Source of the DNA: Hydractinia symbiolongicarpus
Lineage: Eukaryota; Cnidaria; Hydrozoa; Anthoathecata; Hydractiniidae
Assembly: GCF_029227915.1 (NCBI RefSeq)
Contig: NC_079875.1
Coordinates: forward strand, 9,731,001 to 9,795,000
Direction: 5' to 3'
Length of the DNA: 64,000 bases
Below are positions 32,797 to 45,205 of this stretch, piece after piece. The position numbers were made by a program, and so were the translations under genes. Position 1 is the stretch's first letter; each line of letters begins with the position of its first letter. The notes beneath the pieces were generated by a model that made no database searches, had not been told where the DNA came from, and saw only the letters and a program-made list of their open reading frames with translations.

Positions 32797-35312
32797 ATGA
32801 AGTCTGTTCTTCTGTTTTTTGTTTTTACTGCCACATATGTAGCTGCCGTGCAGGGAGTGTCACAAAATGACGTAATGGAGAAAGTTGGAGGAGCTGATTT
32901 TTCTTTTAAAAAGAAAGGAGGGGAGTTGAAAATTGGAAGAAAAGGGAAAAAATTATGGATGAAAATAGGGAGTATTGTGGAACTGAATGAGAATGGAGTA
33001 CAGGTATATGTTTTATTTATTATTTACTTCTTTCCATAAACTTTTTTCTGTCTTCTATTTTGTCAATTACGGAGTTTCATACCGCGCAGGTCTGGGCACT
33101 AGCGAACGCCCGTAGGGACAAATTTTTATATCCCTCACAGAGCGTCGTAAGGAATGGCGGATGGTTAAGCTCAAATAGGATTTGTCAATTCAGTTAGATG
33201 AGCTGAATCGCTGAATTTATTTTCGCCGGGATCAATTTTTGTAAATTTCACAAAAATTAGCTAATTATCGTGAAATATTTCGCGAAAATTAACTTTTGAT
33301 TTCCAAAATGTTTTTGGGATATATAACGAGCCCTCGAATCTGCCACGTTTCCAATTTCCTTTAAACCTCATCTCGATAGAAAAAATCAAAGAGATCTTGA
33401 GAATGAGGGCAACCTCGGAGAGTGACTCCTCTTCTTAACTAAATGAAGTTTTGGTGAGAAAAATAAATATATTTGTCAAAAAACAAAAAAAGGCCCTGAA
33501 ACAAAGTTGGTATGTTTGTTTATTTGGGCTTGTTAGACGTAACAAACCCTAGAAACAAGGTTTCTTACGTAACATTTAAACTATTAGAAACAGTAAGAAT
33601 ACTGTGAAAAGTGTTTCATACTAACGCATGTCAGGTGGATCTCAGACACGTTCTTCGTTTTATGTATATTTTAATAACTTTCAGTCAAATCTTGCTTTTG
33701 AATAGATTGGTGGAAAAATTGATTTCGAAAATGTCACCTTTCGATTTGAAAAGACGAAGAATGATTCTACTCTTGGAGTGCAGGCTGCTGTCATCAAAAT
33801 GATAGCTGAGTTAAATGGAAAGACCATTGAGATGATCTGGTACGCATTTCGCGAAGATGGAACTATCACTGGAGAAGATGGCAATGAGTATAATGTGAGA
33901 AAAGGGAGTATAAAGATGAACTTGAAATAGTAAGCAGAATTTTTTGTTCCTAAATTTGTTTACAAAATACAGAAAGGAAGAGCTACAAGCTACCCATTTC
34001 TTGTCACCATTTTTTTCTTCACCCGCCACAATCCTTACTAAAAAAATTTGGGCGAGTTTTTTAAAAACAGGCGTTTTTCCCCAGTTGATATATTTAAGCG
34101 CACATCATTCTATATTTTTTATAGCTTAATGGATACCCAAAAATTAAGTGGTACTTTAAATAGGAAATTTATAATTTTTTCTCTTTTCTTATAGCGACAT
34201 TACTCCTTACAACGCCAGCGTGATATACAGAGAATTCGACTTGCTGACAAAATGTGGTAAGGGCACCAAGAAACCTGAAAAAGATAACAAGCGCAAAGGT
34301 GGCCGCAAAGGGGGCAAATCTAAATCAAAAAGAGATATTATCTCAAGTAGAGTGTGTGATTATGCCAGAATAACATTTTCACCCTCAGTAAGTAATTCAG
34401 CAGACTTTTTAATGACAAATTTTGTTACTGTGTCTCTTAAGTTTTATAAAACTTGCAACCTCTTATTTACAACGGGGCATTTTAAAACAGTTATTAACTC
34501 ATAAACGACAGCCCACGGAAATATCCTTGTAAAAACCGGAAAAAACCACTCTACAGTTAAATCGCCATAACTCCCAAGAAGCGGGTTGTTATGAAAGAAG
34601 ACGAATTGAGCTGCCTGACAGTACCAAACATAGTAGCACTTTTTCTTAGCCACCAATCAAAAAGTTATTTATTTTTTGATCAAAAAAGTTTCTTTTTACA
34701 GATGGGTGCATACTTTAATGATTAAGTTCTATTCTTACCAGCATCCTACATCGTTTTACAAAATAACATTTCCGAAACATGTTCTCGGTTGTAAATTCAG
34801 TCGCAAGCGAATATGACAACTAAATTGTCTTCGAAGCACACTTGGGGTATGGCCTACAACTTTGTATTGTTTAAGTAGGTTGATCTCAACAGTTGCAGAG
34901 TACTTTCTCACCTGTTATAAAAACATCTTTTTGTTGCCGTAAGGGGCTATATATACTTTATTCTGGTAATAACGTGATAATTCAAAGACAAAGTTCACTT
35001 ACACTTGCGAATGATAAGGAAAATGCAAAGAGCAATGAGAAGGTTTTTATTTTCAATATTTAGTATCGCGTTGGATCTACATGGGAGGATATGCCAGAGG
35101 GTTTTCCAGAGATGCTTCCCATTCAAAAAGCCTACGGTGGTGTGAAGTTGCGTTTCAAAGTCGGTTCAATTTTTTATGATCCGGTCACCGAAGTGGGAGA
35201 CGATATTGATGAACCCTACCCTGGGGATACATCCACCGCTAATCGTGCTGTCGGAGCAACTTCCTTACTCTTGCTGCTTGGATCATTTCTGATAAAATTG
35301 GTTGTCGTCTAA
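32797..35312 (+). CDS. Secreted, probably GPI-anchored protein of uncertain family
   Basis: Four exons: 32797-33003, 33706-33929, 34195-34387 and 35064-35312. All junctions are GT-AG with matching phases, giving 290 residues. Residues 1-17 are a signal peptide (MKSVLLFFVFTATYVAA). The middle is lysine-rich, with a basic patch KGGRKGGKSKSKRD near residue 180. It contains IDFENVTFRFEK, IEMIWYAFREDG and KYDITPYNASVIY. The last exon has WEDMPEGFPEM and VGSIFYDPVTEV, then a hydrophobic C-terminal stretch (ATSLLLLLGSFLIKLVVV) with no cytoplasmic tail, which suggests a GPI signal or a tail anchor. The arrangement faintly recalls cnidarian skeletal acidic-protein relatives, but I cannot assign a family from sequence alone. 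An AATAAA lies at 35906-35911. Confidence 0.7.
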
Positions 35313-36940
35313 ATTAGGCTTAAGACGAATAAGTTTTGGCTGTTTATTTGTTGTTGTTTTTAACGTAATTTTGACATTTGCTTGACGTCATTTTTGACGT
35401 GTATGTAATGCGATTTTGACATGAATTTAGTTTAATTTGGCGTGCTTTTTTATATAAAATTGAATTTTTGTCAAGCAATTGGTTTTCCGTTTTGCTTTTA
35501 CATATAAAAATGAATTTTCCTATTTTTTAAATCTACTGTTTCTCTGTTTTAAGACAACTTTTTGACATTTTGTTTGAAAATTTTCATGTGTGACATACAT
35601 GTCAACTTTCTCCCCAAAAACGTATTCCTGGACAAAGTAATTAGAAAAACCTTTTAGTTTTTTTTGTTGTCACATTTGTGGTTTATTAATTTATTGAGAA
35701 TTATAGATTTTTTGCACTGTGAATTTTTTCGAACTTTCTCACGGATGCGACAAGAAATTTGTTTAACACTATAAATTTTGTTTTAATATATTTTATGAAT
35801 TAGAATTTTTTTGGTAGGTTTGAATTCATTTAATATGAGCATAGGAATCACCCTTTTTTAAAGAAACCTGACTTATTCTACATTTTATATCTTAAATATT
35901 GTTTTAATAAATGGTTCTAAATTAGTATCTTGTCTGTCAAGCGGACTGATAAATGACCATCCAGGATCTGTGCAAGTAAAATATATGAAAAATAAGAAAA
36001 CCTTCTATATATACACAAAATACCAGTTCTGGAGATTCGTTTCTTGTAATTCTTATAAACTTTTTTCTGATAAAAAAAGTGTGTACGGAATGCGTGGTTT
36101 GTAAATATAATTATCTTTCAATACCAGGTTGCCAGATGCTAATAATGTTAGAACTAGGAGGGTTGAAAGAGAGTCTAGGTTGCACGCATTTAGTCACTTG
36201 AGTTAGATTGTATGATGTAAATTAAATGTTTATAACCTTATAAAACACCTTTTTTGATGTTATGTATTCTGCTATCCCTACGTTTTCCATGGCTAAATTA
36301 ATATTCGTGGGTTTTCTTCTTTTTAGCTCGCCCTGATGCGGCTTCATTTGTTACGGCGAAGACTTTTCATTTGCGACTTGCCTTATACAGCGTCTCGTTT
36401 CCAAAAAACAGCTTACATGTGGTCGAATTACTTAACTGTGGAGCTCAAGAAATAAAATTAGGGTATAAGTTTGATTTTAGGCAGAACAGAATAAGACTCG
36501 CTAAAAATTGCAGGCTTTTGTAAAGAGCTGACCGCATACCTCGCGCTATAGCTTCTTTGTCAAAATCTCGATTTTTTTTAATGTAGAAACAATGTCCGTA
36601 CATCCGACATCCCAAGAGTAATGTCATCTAACCCTTCCTCGTGCTGGTTATAACCATAAACAAGAAGCCCTGGGGGCTCTAAGAATTTCCGCGCGCTACC
36701 AAAATATTTGATGAAAACCTGCTAATTCGTTGTGTTATTGTGCCAAACATTCGAAGGGGTTCGGTGCATGAACCTCTGAAGATAAAGCACACCACTGACA
36801 TTATATCTTACAACAAACGCAAACAAATCGAAACGTGTCATTAAACTCACATTTAAAAGAAATTGCTAACAAAAAATACAGCCTATCATTCATGGTTGAA
36901 AGTCTTGCGATTGAAACGTTTATGGTCCTAAACGGCATTA
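35313..36940. other. 3' flank of the GPI-anchored protein gene and spacer
   Basis: This is T-rich sequence with AATAAA at 35906-35911 as the likely polyadenylation signal. No further gene is supported. Confidence 0.4.
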
Positions 36941-37430
36941 GTTGACAAAAAATCAAAATTTTGATGTGACCATCATTTTCAGCATACTTTTTTTATTAAC
37001 TGTGTCAATTTTTGTCGAAAATAAAGCAGTTTTAATTTTTGGGATAAATTTTGGCCTGAAATGATATTTAGGTGACAAAAAATCAAAATTTTGATGTCAC
37101 CATTATGTTCAGCATACTTTATTTGTTAACTGTGCCAGATTTAGCCGAAAATAAAGTGGTTTTAATTTTTGGACTAATTTTGGCCTAAAATAGCATTTAG
37201 GTGACAAAAATCTAAATTTTGATGTCACCATTATGTTCAGCATACTTTTTTTGTTAACTTTGCCAATTTTTGTTGAAAATAAAGTAGTTTTAATTTTTGG
37301 ACCAATTTTGGCCTAAAATGACATTTAGGTGACAAAAATCAAAATTATTATGTCATCATTATGTTCAGCATACTCTTTTTGTTAACTGTGCCAAATTTTG
37401 TCGAAAACAAATACCAATTTTGGCCTGAAA
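36941..37430. repeat. Minisatellite, about 129-bp unit, nearly four copies
   Basis: The unit begins GTGACAAAAAATCAAAATTT, contains TTCAGCATACTTT, GAAAATAAAG and TTTTAATTTTTGG, and ends TTTTGGCCTAAAATGACATTTAG. Units start near 36941, 37070, 37199 and 37328. The last is shortened. Copies are diverged by several substitutions each. Confidence 0.9.
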
Positions 37431-38469
37431 CGTCAATACGAGACTTCCCAGTAGTTAAGGAGCTTGGGTACGAAGTTTACATCTGTGACTGAGCAAAGTG
37501 AAATCCCATGGTCGATTTTTTCTCAAAAAATACTCCGAAAGAAAAAAACGACGGTTTTAAAGAATTTCCTACGCCTTCGGGCGCGGAAATTCAACGAGTC
37601 TCCACCGTGCCTTTCGTTGTTTGTCTTTGGGTCGCAGACTCTGATGTTAAGGTAAAAGCGCTTTGCGATTAAAAATCAGACAGTTATTTTGAATTCTTTC
37701 CAGTAATGAACACTGAATATGACGTTTTAATTGGTTAAAAGTTTACAGCGAAATATTTCACCGCTAAAAAGTAGGAACTGTTTGTACTTTTCGGTGAAGC
37801 GAATTTTTTTTAAACAAAATGAAAACACGTAAAATTGCGCATGTTCAGATACATTTCGCCGACGACTTCGCCGTCCAATTTGCTTCGTGAAAATAAGGAC
37901 TTAGCATGGACCCAAGAAACCTCGTGGTAAGTAGTGTCAAGTTGATGACCGCCATGTTGATATGCGTTTTACCTTCAGGTCTTTGTCCGCTGCCTGCTTG
38001 TGTTTGAACACCTGGGTAAATAAGTTCGAAATTTTCATTGGCTAGCTATAGCCATTGCTGTAATACACGAGTTCACAGTTTCTGCTAACCATATTGTTTT
38101 AAATAAATCTTTCTTTTGCCACAACGCTGTTATAAATTAAAAAGGCTTTGACCATGAGACACTGTCTTTCCTCCTTTAGTACATAAGCATTCTGTTTATC
38201 CATCTTTAAAGAAAGTTTATAATCTCCTGGTGTCCTAGGACACTTTACTGAGGTTGGGGAGTTGTTTTTTTGCATAAAACACAGAATGAAATAAATATGA
38301 TGTATATAAAAATGATTAGAACATGGTTGGAGGACAAAACCTTGAAAAGTTGAACTCTGATGTTATGGTTTAGTTTTATATATTAAGGATTTTATGCAGG
38401 CCTCCAGAAAGATGATGGTCAGGCTTTTAGAACTTTTAAAAATAAAATCATACAAAATGGCCTGTGTTT
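37431..38469. other. Spacer without recognised genes
   Basis: I see no supported exon or intact element. A 9-base tandem (GTTACTTAT) near 38478-38500 is the 3' tail of the adjacent minus-strand LINE. Confidence 0.35.
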
Positions 38470-38479
38470 AAAATATTTT

Positions 38480-39115
38480 GTTACTTATGTTACTTATGTT
38501 AACTTTTGAAGTTGTAGCTTCACGCCTGTCGTGGACGACCGACGTCAGTCACTTCTTCCTCTTCTTCTACTCCATCTCTAAAGAGAGGAGGATGAGGATT
38601 AGATCGTTCCGGGATCGCAGGTTCATCTGGGAGAGTTTTGAGAAACTTGTTGAGGGCTGTTTAAAACTTTAAAACTGGACATGAAGTGATGCTTCTTAGA
38701 GACTTGGGCAGGACGTTGACGGTTCTTGGAGCTTGATAATGGAAGCTGTTGTGTAGTTTAGCAAAGCTTGTGGAATTGTTCAGCACTGATGGTAGTTGAA
38801 AGAGACGCCCTTTTCTTTGTGTTGCATGGGTGGGTGAAGGTTTCGCACAATGCCTTCAGCTATTTTCCAACTGTATATGGCTTAATAGCGTTCACATTGT
38901 CGTTGTGACGAGTACAATTTGAGCTGTTTAAGTGCGTTGTTGTAAGTCATTCTGTGTACAGAGTTGATCTTTTTCAGGTAGATCCATTGCAGAGCTTCTA
39001 GTACCTTGATTTGTCCTTTACTAGCAGGAGACCAGAGTTGAGAGGAGTACTCGAGTCTAGGGATGAAAAGGGATTTCCATAGTGGTAGGAGAACTTCTGG
39101 TGATCGTGATCGAAA
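38480..39115 (-). pseudogene. LINE-A reverse transcriptase C-terminal region
   Basis: The minus strand translates to typical CR1/Jockey RT-end motifs: LWKSLFIPRLEYSSQLWSP, INSVHRMTYNNAL, and YKAIYSWKIAEGIV. The sequence is the continuation of the coding part that ends at 40136. Confidence 0.8.
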
Positions 39116-39116
39116 G

Positions 39117-40135
39117 TAAGTAAGTAGTAAGTAAATAATTTATTCATCAATAGACAAAAAGTACATGATTTTATAGAAAAATGATTATATAAGTATTGTT
39201 GTAAATAAGTCTATTGAAAGGAGATCACCACAAAGCAAAATAGCTTAAATGAAAGTGGTGACCGCCTAAGAAACAGGACATCACAAAAAGGACAAAATAC
39301 AAGACAGGACTGGAACTAATACAACACACAAAGGTAGGAGTTTATGTAGATAAGTCTAGTCAAATAAGAATTTACCAAGAAAAATCAAAGTACAAGGCAT
39401 GATGCAAAAAATATGGAGGCTGATACAGTTAAAAAATATAATAAAATTTAGTAGCTGTTTAAGAAATGCTGAAATAGGATAGGTTTGATCTCAGAGGTAG
39501 ATTTACTAAGAAGTCGAAAAGGAAAAGATTTTTGTACCTCATTCCAGGATTTTAAAGAGTGAAATCTAATAGTCTTTTTCCCAAATGATGTTGAAAAAAC
39601 AAAAGGTAATTTTAAAAGCCCTTGTTGATCAGCATGAGTGTGTTGATCATGAGAAAAGTTAATGGAAAAAGTATCTTTGATAGTGTCAGGAAGGCTATTA
39701 TGAGCTAAGTCGTGCAGAAAAATAATATTTTGCATAGAGATCATGTCGGGAAACTTGAGAAGTCCGAGATTGGAGTAGAGTGAACTGAGTGGTGTGTAGG
39801 GAGTTCCAAAAGAAATGAGTCGGATAGCATGATTTTGGAGAATTTCAATACGATGTGCACGATAACTTTTTTGACACCAAACTTGTGAACAGTATAAAAT
39901 ACGTGAATAAAAGATGGCATAGTAAATCAGAAGAAGCATATTTTTGGGGACAAGGTGACGGATTTTGGCTAGAGCTCCATTAGCTTTCTTTAGACTAATA
40001 ATGGTATTATTAATTTGTGATTTCCAGCTTAGGTCAGAGTCTAGAATGATTCCAAGATATTTGACTTGATCACTGGGATAGATTTTTGAACCATTAACAT
40101 TTAATTTAAAGTTGAAATGAAGTGGCTTAAAAGGA
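39117..40135 (-). mobile_element. 5'-truncated LINE (LINE-B) inserted into LINE-A
   Basis: The minus strand encodes only an RT C-terminal region: VKYLGIILDSDLSWKSQI, KKANGALAKIRHL, LLIYYAIFYSRILYCSQVW. It ends with a (TTAC)n-type tail at the 39117 side. The 6-bp duplication CGAAAG flanks it (39111-39116 and 40136-40141). The open frame at 39448-40359 is a chimera of LINE-A and LINE-B created by this insertion, not a real gene. Confidence 0.85.
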
Positions 40136-40139
40136 CGAA

Positions 40140-42160
40140 AGACTCGAAGAATCCAGCTTGTAAGTTGTTTTGTATTTTCTACGATTTTATTTATATGCGA
40201 TTTGAAGGTAGAATCATCTGTCATTAGTATTCCAAGATCTTTGATTTGTGTTTTTGGTTGGATTTGTGTTGATGCCGTTGTTTTGTACTTTGACTTTGAC
40301 TTCAGATCTAGGTCATTTCCGTACTGCTGGAGTTCAAACTTTGTATTGTTGAACATCATGTTGTTTTGTTTACTCCATTCATAGACTGAGTTTGGTCTGC
40401 TTGCATTTTTTCAATGTCACCTTCAGAGCTAACCTTCATTGTAAGTCTTGTATCATCTGCAAAGCTTGAGAGTGATGCGTCCTTACAGAAAGATCAATAT
40501 CCAGGGAATTCCATGAGACGCATGCAACAGCTATTCAGGCGTGCGATTCATCGCATGCGCTAATTACGCTCTTTACTCGCGTAAAATAAAAAAAATTAAA
40601 TTAAATTTTTTTAAAAACGTTAATTAAACGCCGTGTTTTTTTCTGCCTGTGTGAAATTAAATGTATGTTGAACATTTTATTTTAAAATTCTTAACTGTAT
40701 AAAAGAACATAACATACTTGTTTTACTTTTAAAAATCTAAAGAACAACTTTAAATCTAAAAACAACTTTAAACTATTCCAAACAAGCCATCTCCCAAAAG
40801 CTAACAATCAAAACTTGAAACCTCAATAAATAAAAAATGACTCCCATTTTTACCATTTTTATAGATAATAGATAACCTACGGAGAAAATATAACCCTGGG
40901 AACAAGGTTGGGGATAAATAGCACTACAAACAAAATGGCAGACCATTGCAGTAAGTGCAACATGTGGCACATATCAGCGTCTCTTCGTCCACTGTTTAAA
41001 TTTAATTATATGTTATTTACCTATTATAAATTACTTCCTACAACGAACCAAGGTGTTTTGTTAATATATTTAGCACTTTTACACCACTTAAAGAACACTC
41101 ACTCACTGATAAGAGTGAAATAAACCAGGAAAAAAATCGAAAAAACGCACGTGCAAATTTTCTAAAATAGATTTATGCGTGCGATGTGTAGCACGCGTGT
41201 TGTTTTCTTCGTGGAATTCCCTGAATATCCCCCATAAGAATCAGGAAGATGAGCAGTCCAAGCACACTTCTTTGTGGTACACCAGAGATGACTTTTGTGG
41301 TACATAAGTGGTGACCGTTTACTGAGACGTACTGGGTTCTGTTTTTTAGGAAGGACTTCAGCCATTTGAGTAGTTTGCCTTTGATACCTAAGTTTTCTAT
41401 CATTTTAAGGGTTATGTCTATATCGACCTTGTCAAATGCTTTTGCAAAATCCAGGTATACAACAGCGTTTGAGTTGTTGCAAAGTATTTGTAGAATGTTG
41501 TCGAAATGGTCAAGAAGCTGGCTCAGACATAACCGTTCGCAACAAAAACCATGTTGGGAGCTGTTGAACAGGTTATTTTCTTCCATGAATAACACAATTT
41601 GATTTCAGACAACCTTTTCAAAGACCTTTATGATGTGGGAAGTTAGGGCAATTGGGCAGTAGTTTTCAGCTTTAGTTTTGCTTTCACTCTTGTGTTTTGG
41701 GGTTATTATAGCACTGGTGTGTCTGGAATGGTTCCTTCTTCAAATGATTTCGTCCAAATCAGCTTGAGTGGGGTGGCTATGACGTTTTTGCACTTTTTCA
41801 GTAGGATTGATGGTAAGTCATTAGGACCAGAAGAGGAGTTTGCTGAGAGTTCATTGATTGTGTTAAAGAAGTGTGTTTCCTTGAATATCACATTTTGTAG
41901 TGAGGGTTTGCTTGGACTTTGGTTTTGTTTGTTTGTGTACTGTTTTGGTGTGCTGAACATCTTGCAGTACTGCGTCAGTAGCATGTCGGCTATCATTTTT
42001 GAATCAGAGATGTAGTTCCCACTCTTGTCGACTAGAGGACCAACAGTGGATTTTACTTTTGAGAACTTTTTTGCGTAGGAAAAGAAGAATTTGGAGTTGC
42101 GCTTTATTGATTCTTTGGCTTTCTCTTCTTACATGATGGTTGAATTTCTATATGAGAGTT
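40140..42160 (-). pseudogene. LINE-A reverse transcriptase core
   Basis: The minus strand carries RT motifs SSQHGFCCERLCLSQLLDHF, VVYLDFAKAFDKVD, ISGVPQRSVLG and, past a 700-bp insert, SLSSFADDTRLTMKV. Upstream lies FETINEL-like linker sequence (FFNTINELSANSSSGPNDLP). Several stops and frameshifts, for example near 42150, show inactivity. Confidence 0.8.
40513..41212. mobile_element. 700-bp non-autonomous insertion with 8-bp target duplication
   Basis: GGAATTCC flanks both sides (40505-40512 and 41213-41220), and the insert interrupts LINE-A just before the FADD box. An 8-bp duplication is typical of hAT elements, but the termini are only weakly inverted (CATGAGACGC against CACGAAGAAA). Subterminal GCGTGCGAT motifs occur at both ends in the same sense. 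It contains one arm of the CCCTGGGAACAAGGTTGGG palindrome family at 40896. Confidence 0.6.
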
Positions 42161-42167
42161 GTAGTGA

Positions 42168-43450
42168 CTATTCAATCTGAATGAGTTCTGCCTGGAGCCT
42201 ATCAGTACGTGATGGCGATGTAACGCGTACTAGTTGTTTGTTTATCCTGGTTCGTCTTCTCATGAGTGCCATTCTCTCTCTTAGAATTTTATTTCTGTTG
42301 GTTTGTTCTATCTTTCTTGATGGGACATGTATATCTGATGCCTTGCTGCAGATGTTGTAAAATTTCTTTGGAATGTCCGGTACATCAAGATCTTGGAATT
42401 CCCGCTCCCAGTTCACTGCATGGAGGTTTTCCGTTATGCAAGTCCAGTTTACACTTTCACTCTGGTAATTTAGAAGATCGAAAGGGGATGAGAAGATTCT
42501 AGGAATTGTCTGTTGTGGGATATGTGAGGGTACATAAGATTTTGATATATATAGGAAGCAGTGGTGTAATATTGATCTGAGTGTAGGTATAAATGAGATA
42601 TCGTGAATGGTGTTGGTGTTGTTGGTAAATACAAGGCCAAGTATGTTTCCAGCTATGTGTGTAGGTTTGCGGATGATTTGGGTGAGACTGAGTTCAAGTA
42701 GTAGGTTGTTTGTGATGGTGATCATTTCTTTTTCACCTCTGCTACTATTTTGGTTTGGGGTGCAATCCGGCCAGTTGGTGTGAGGTAGGTTGAAGTCACC
42801 CATTATGAATATGTCTGGAGATAGGGAGATGTTCAGTACTTGATGTAGCTCATTTATTGCTTGTGAGTAGTTTTCTGAGGTTGATCTGTTGTTTTGGTGG
42901 TCATCTGGTTGGTGGTATATAGTAGCTAGGGCTAAGTTCTCATGCTCTGAGAAGATGACGATGATCTGTATTGCAATGTCTGAGTAGTTTAGGACTGGTT
43001 TGAAAGTGGCTGCTAGGTCGTTTCGAACATACATGGCTACACCACCTGAGTACCGCCCATGTTGGATGTCTTTCTACGAGTGCTATCTGTTCAAAAGATT
43101 TTGTAACCGTTTATGTATAGTTCAGCATCTGTATGGTTGTGTAACCAGGTTTCTCTAAGACCAATAAAGAGTTGTTTTTGGTATGAAGTATGTCAGGGAA
43201 ACTTTAGATAGAACAGTTTTTGGTTTCAGTTCTTGTATGTTAATATATGAGATGGAGTTCAGTACCTCTTTGGGATCTGGTTGTTCGTTATTTGTTGATG
43301 TGGAAGTGATATGAGGTGGGTTAGCGGTTTTGCTGGTTGACAGAAGGGAAGGATGTTGTGTTGATTCAGCATTGGTACTTGATTTTGGTTTGGGTGAGGA
43401 TTGTAGGTCTGTTGGGTAATCAGGCTTTGATTTTCGTATCCATTGCCACA
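42168..43450 (-). pseudogene. LINE-A AP-endonuclease region
   Basis: The 288-residue frame 43034-42168 holds endonuclease motifs YHQPDD, DIFIMGDFNLPHTNWPD and GLVFTNN. The GDFN catalytic motif is intact. The upstream part (43450-43040) is frameshifted, and the SDH motif is altered to SILHHC, so the nuclease is probably dead. Confidence 0.75.
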
Positions 43451-43609
43451 AGAAGCCTGTATTCCATGTGGCAGATGTATTCTAAAAAATCTATGTTTGT
43501 GGTTTGAGGCAGCATTTGGTCTTTTGGGTGGGCTGGTCACGGTACTCATTAATGATCTGATTCGTTTTGTTCCTTTTATATGGCTTTTGTTGCATTTTAG
43601 GTTGAACAC

Positions 43610-44640
43610 TCTCTATTTGTGAATGACGTTGAGCAGATTAATGGGTGGAAGGAGGTACCTTTATTGCCAAGTATGCATCCGTTTCTTGCATTGGTTCCAC
43701 GAGTTAAAAGGGCTTACATGGTGGTGGGTGCAAGAACTTGCATTCTTTACCTTTGATTCTGTCAAATTTGCATTTTCCTTTAATGTAGAATCTGCATATT
43801 AATTTTGGTTTGTGGCTATCTTCATGTGATTCATGGTTCTCTGTTGACAATGATTGGTTTTCCCTAATTTGGGTTTTTGGTAGTGTTTTTGGCAGGGTGA
43901 TGTCATCTTCTTCGTCTTCATTGGACAGACTTGGTGGTGCCTGAATTTCAGTTTCTGTTTCATGCTCACCTATATCATCTACTACTGTGTCAGGGGGTTC
44001 TGAAGAAGCTGGCTGTGAAATATTTTGTTGACACTCTGTTGATGTTGATGTCCCAGGGGCTGATGGAAGGTTTTGTGTTTGATAGGTTGAGTTCGTTTCT
44101 TCTTGGGGAATAACTTCAAGCTCACAAGCTCCGCAGATATAGTAGATCCCCGGGACGTTGTAAGGATTGTAGTTTGGAGTACCATCTGAAAAAAGATTAA
44201 CAAAACACTCTTTGTGGACTTCTTGTCCACATACCTTACATGCAAGAAAGGTTTTGTTAGTCCGCCCTATGCAATATTTTTCATTGCAAATTTGACAGGT
44301 ATCAGGGAATAGGTTTTGTATTCTGCAGATTAGATTGTGCAGTATCGCAGGCTTGTTGGATGTTTCAGATGGTTTTTTATTCAGATAGGTTAGTGTTTCT
44401 TTGAGGGTCTCTCTAAGACATTGGTTTAGGGACTTCTTTATTTGTGAGGATGGTTTAAGTGGGTCATATAGTCTAATGCAGTCTCTTACAACATTATTCG
44501 GGGCATTTGAGCATAACTCTGCTATGATTGTTTTGCGCTTATTAATGTCATGCTGCTGGCAAGAATTGAGAGTTAAGCTGGCTGCATCTGTGAGGAGCTT
44601 AGATTTGGTTTTGTTGGCATTTTTTCCGGAATAGTTGCCG
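43610..44640 (-). CDS. LINE-A ORF1: PHD-like and CCCH zinc-finger protein
   Basis: A minus-strand frame stays open from about 44640 to 43610 but lacks a Met, so its start lies upstream or has been lost. It encodes an N-terminal region with LCSNAPNNVVRDCIRLYDPL and a Cys/His cluster (CQICNEKYC, CKVCGQEVHKECF, YICGACE). An acidic linker follows, then a CCCH finger (CRFYIKGKCKF, GKECKFLHPPPC). Tandem CCCH fingers of this type are common in ORF1 of cnidarian CR1-like LINEs and presumably bind element RNA. Confidence 0.65.
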
Positions 44641-45205
44641 AATGTCGCTACAACAAAAAAAAATATAAAAAAAATGCAGATACCTGATCAGCTGCGCACA
44701 GAGTTCAAAATTTAAGTGTATGACCTGTTGGTCAGGTCACTTGATAGGTATCAGTTTGATGATGTGATCTTCACCAAACTTTTTTTTGATCAGCAGTTTT
44801 AAAGTTCTGCAAACTTTTATTGTTATTAGGTTTTTCCTTAAACATAAACTTAGGGACCTAGAAATAGTGTGAGTTTTTTTATCTGTCATTCGTCGGATGC
44901 TTTAATGAGAAACTAAGGTTAAAAGGGTTGTTTTTAGTTCAACCTCTAGAAGCCCTGTTGTTCAAATCCACTCGTGATACAAATGGCTTAAGTTGGTGAG
45001 AATTGCTAATTAGGCTATTTTAAACTTTCTTTTGCATTAGACAAGATATTTATATTTACAAAATTCTGTATAAAAAATGCATGCATAAGAGTGCAGTACA
45101 GAAAAAGACGAAAACATCGTCAGTCACACTTCTTCATATTGTAAGGGTTTTGTCCATACACAATGTTGAACATATATTCTCATTCTATTCTAGGTTTTAT
45201 ATATA
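44641..45205. other. Spacer upstream of the PPN1-like gene
   Basis: This interval likely includes the 5' end of LINE-A and the promoter region of the PPN1-like gene. No other gene is seen. Confidence 0.3.

Larger units (their letters stand above)
38470..44640 (-). mobile_element. Near-complete CR1-like LINE (LINE-A), split by two later insertions
   Basis: Reading leftward: ORF1 (44640-43610), endonuclease (43450-42168), reverse transcriptase (42160-40140) and, after an insertion, the RT C-terminus (39115-38480). The minus strand ends in a short tandem tail (ATAAGTAAC units). One insert lies at 39117-40135 and another at 40513-41212. Removing the first with one copy of its CTTTCG duplication restores the frame exactly (VFR joined to SRSPEVLLPLWK). 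Frameshifts and stops make the element inactive. Confidence 0.85.

Noticed and set aside
39448-40359. 303-residue open frame resembling a reverse transcriptase
   Set aside because: It is a chimera produced by the insertion of LINE-B into LINE-A; both parents are annotated separately.
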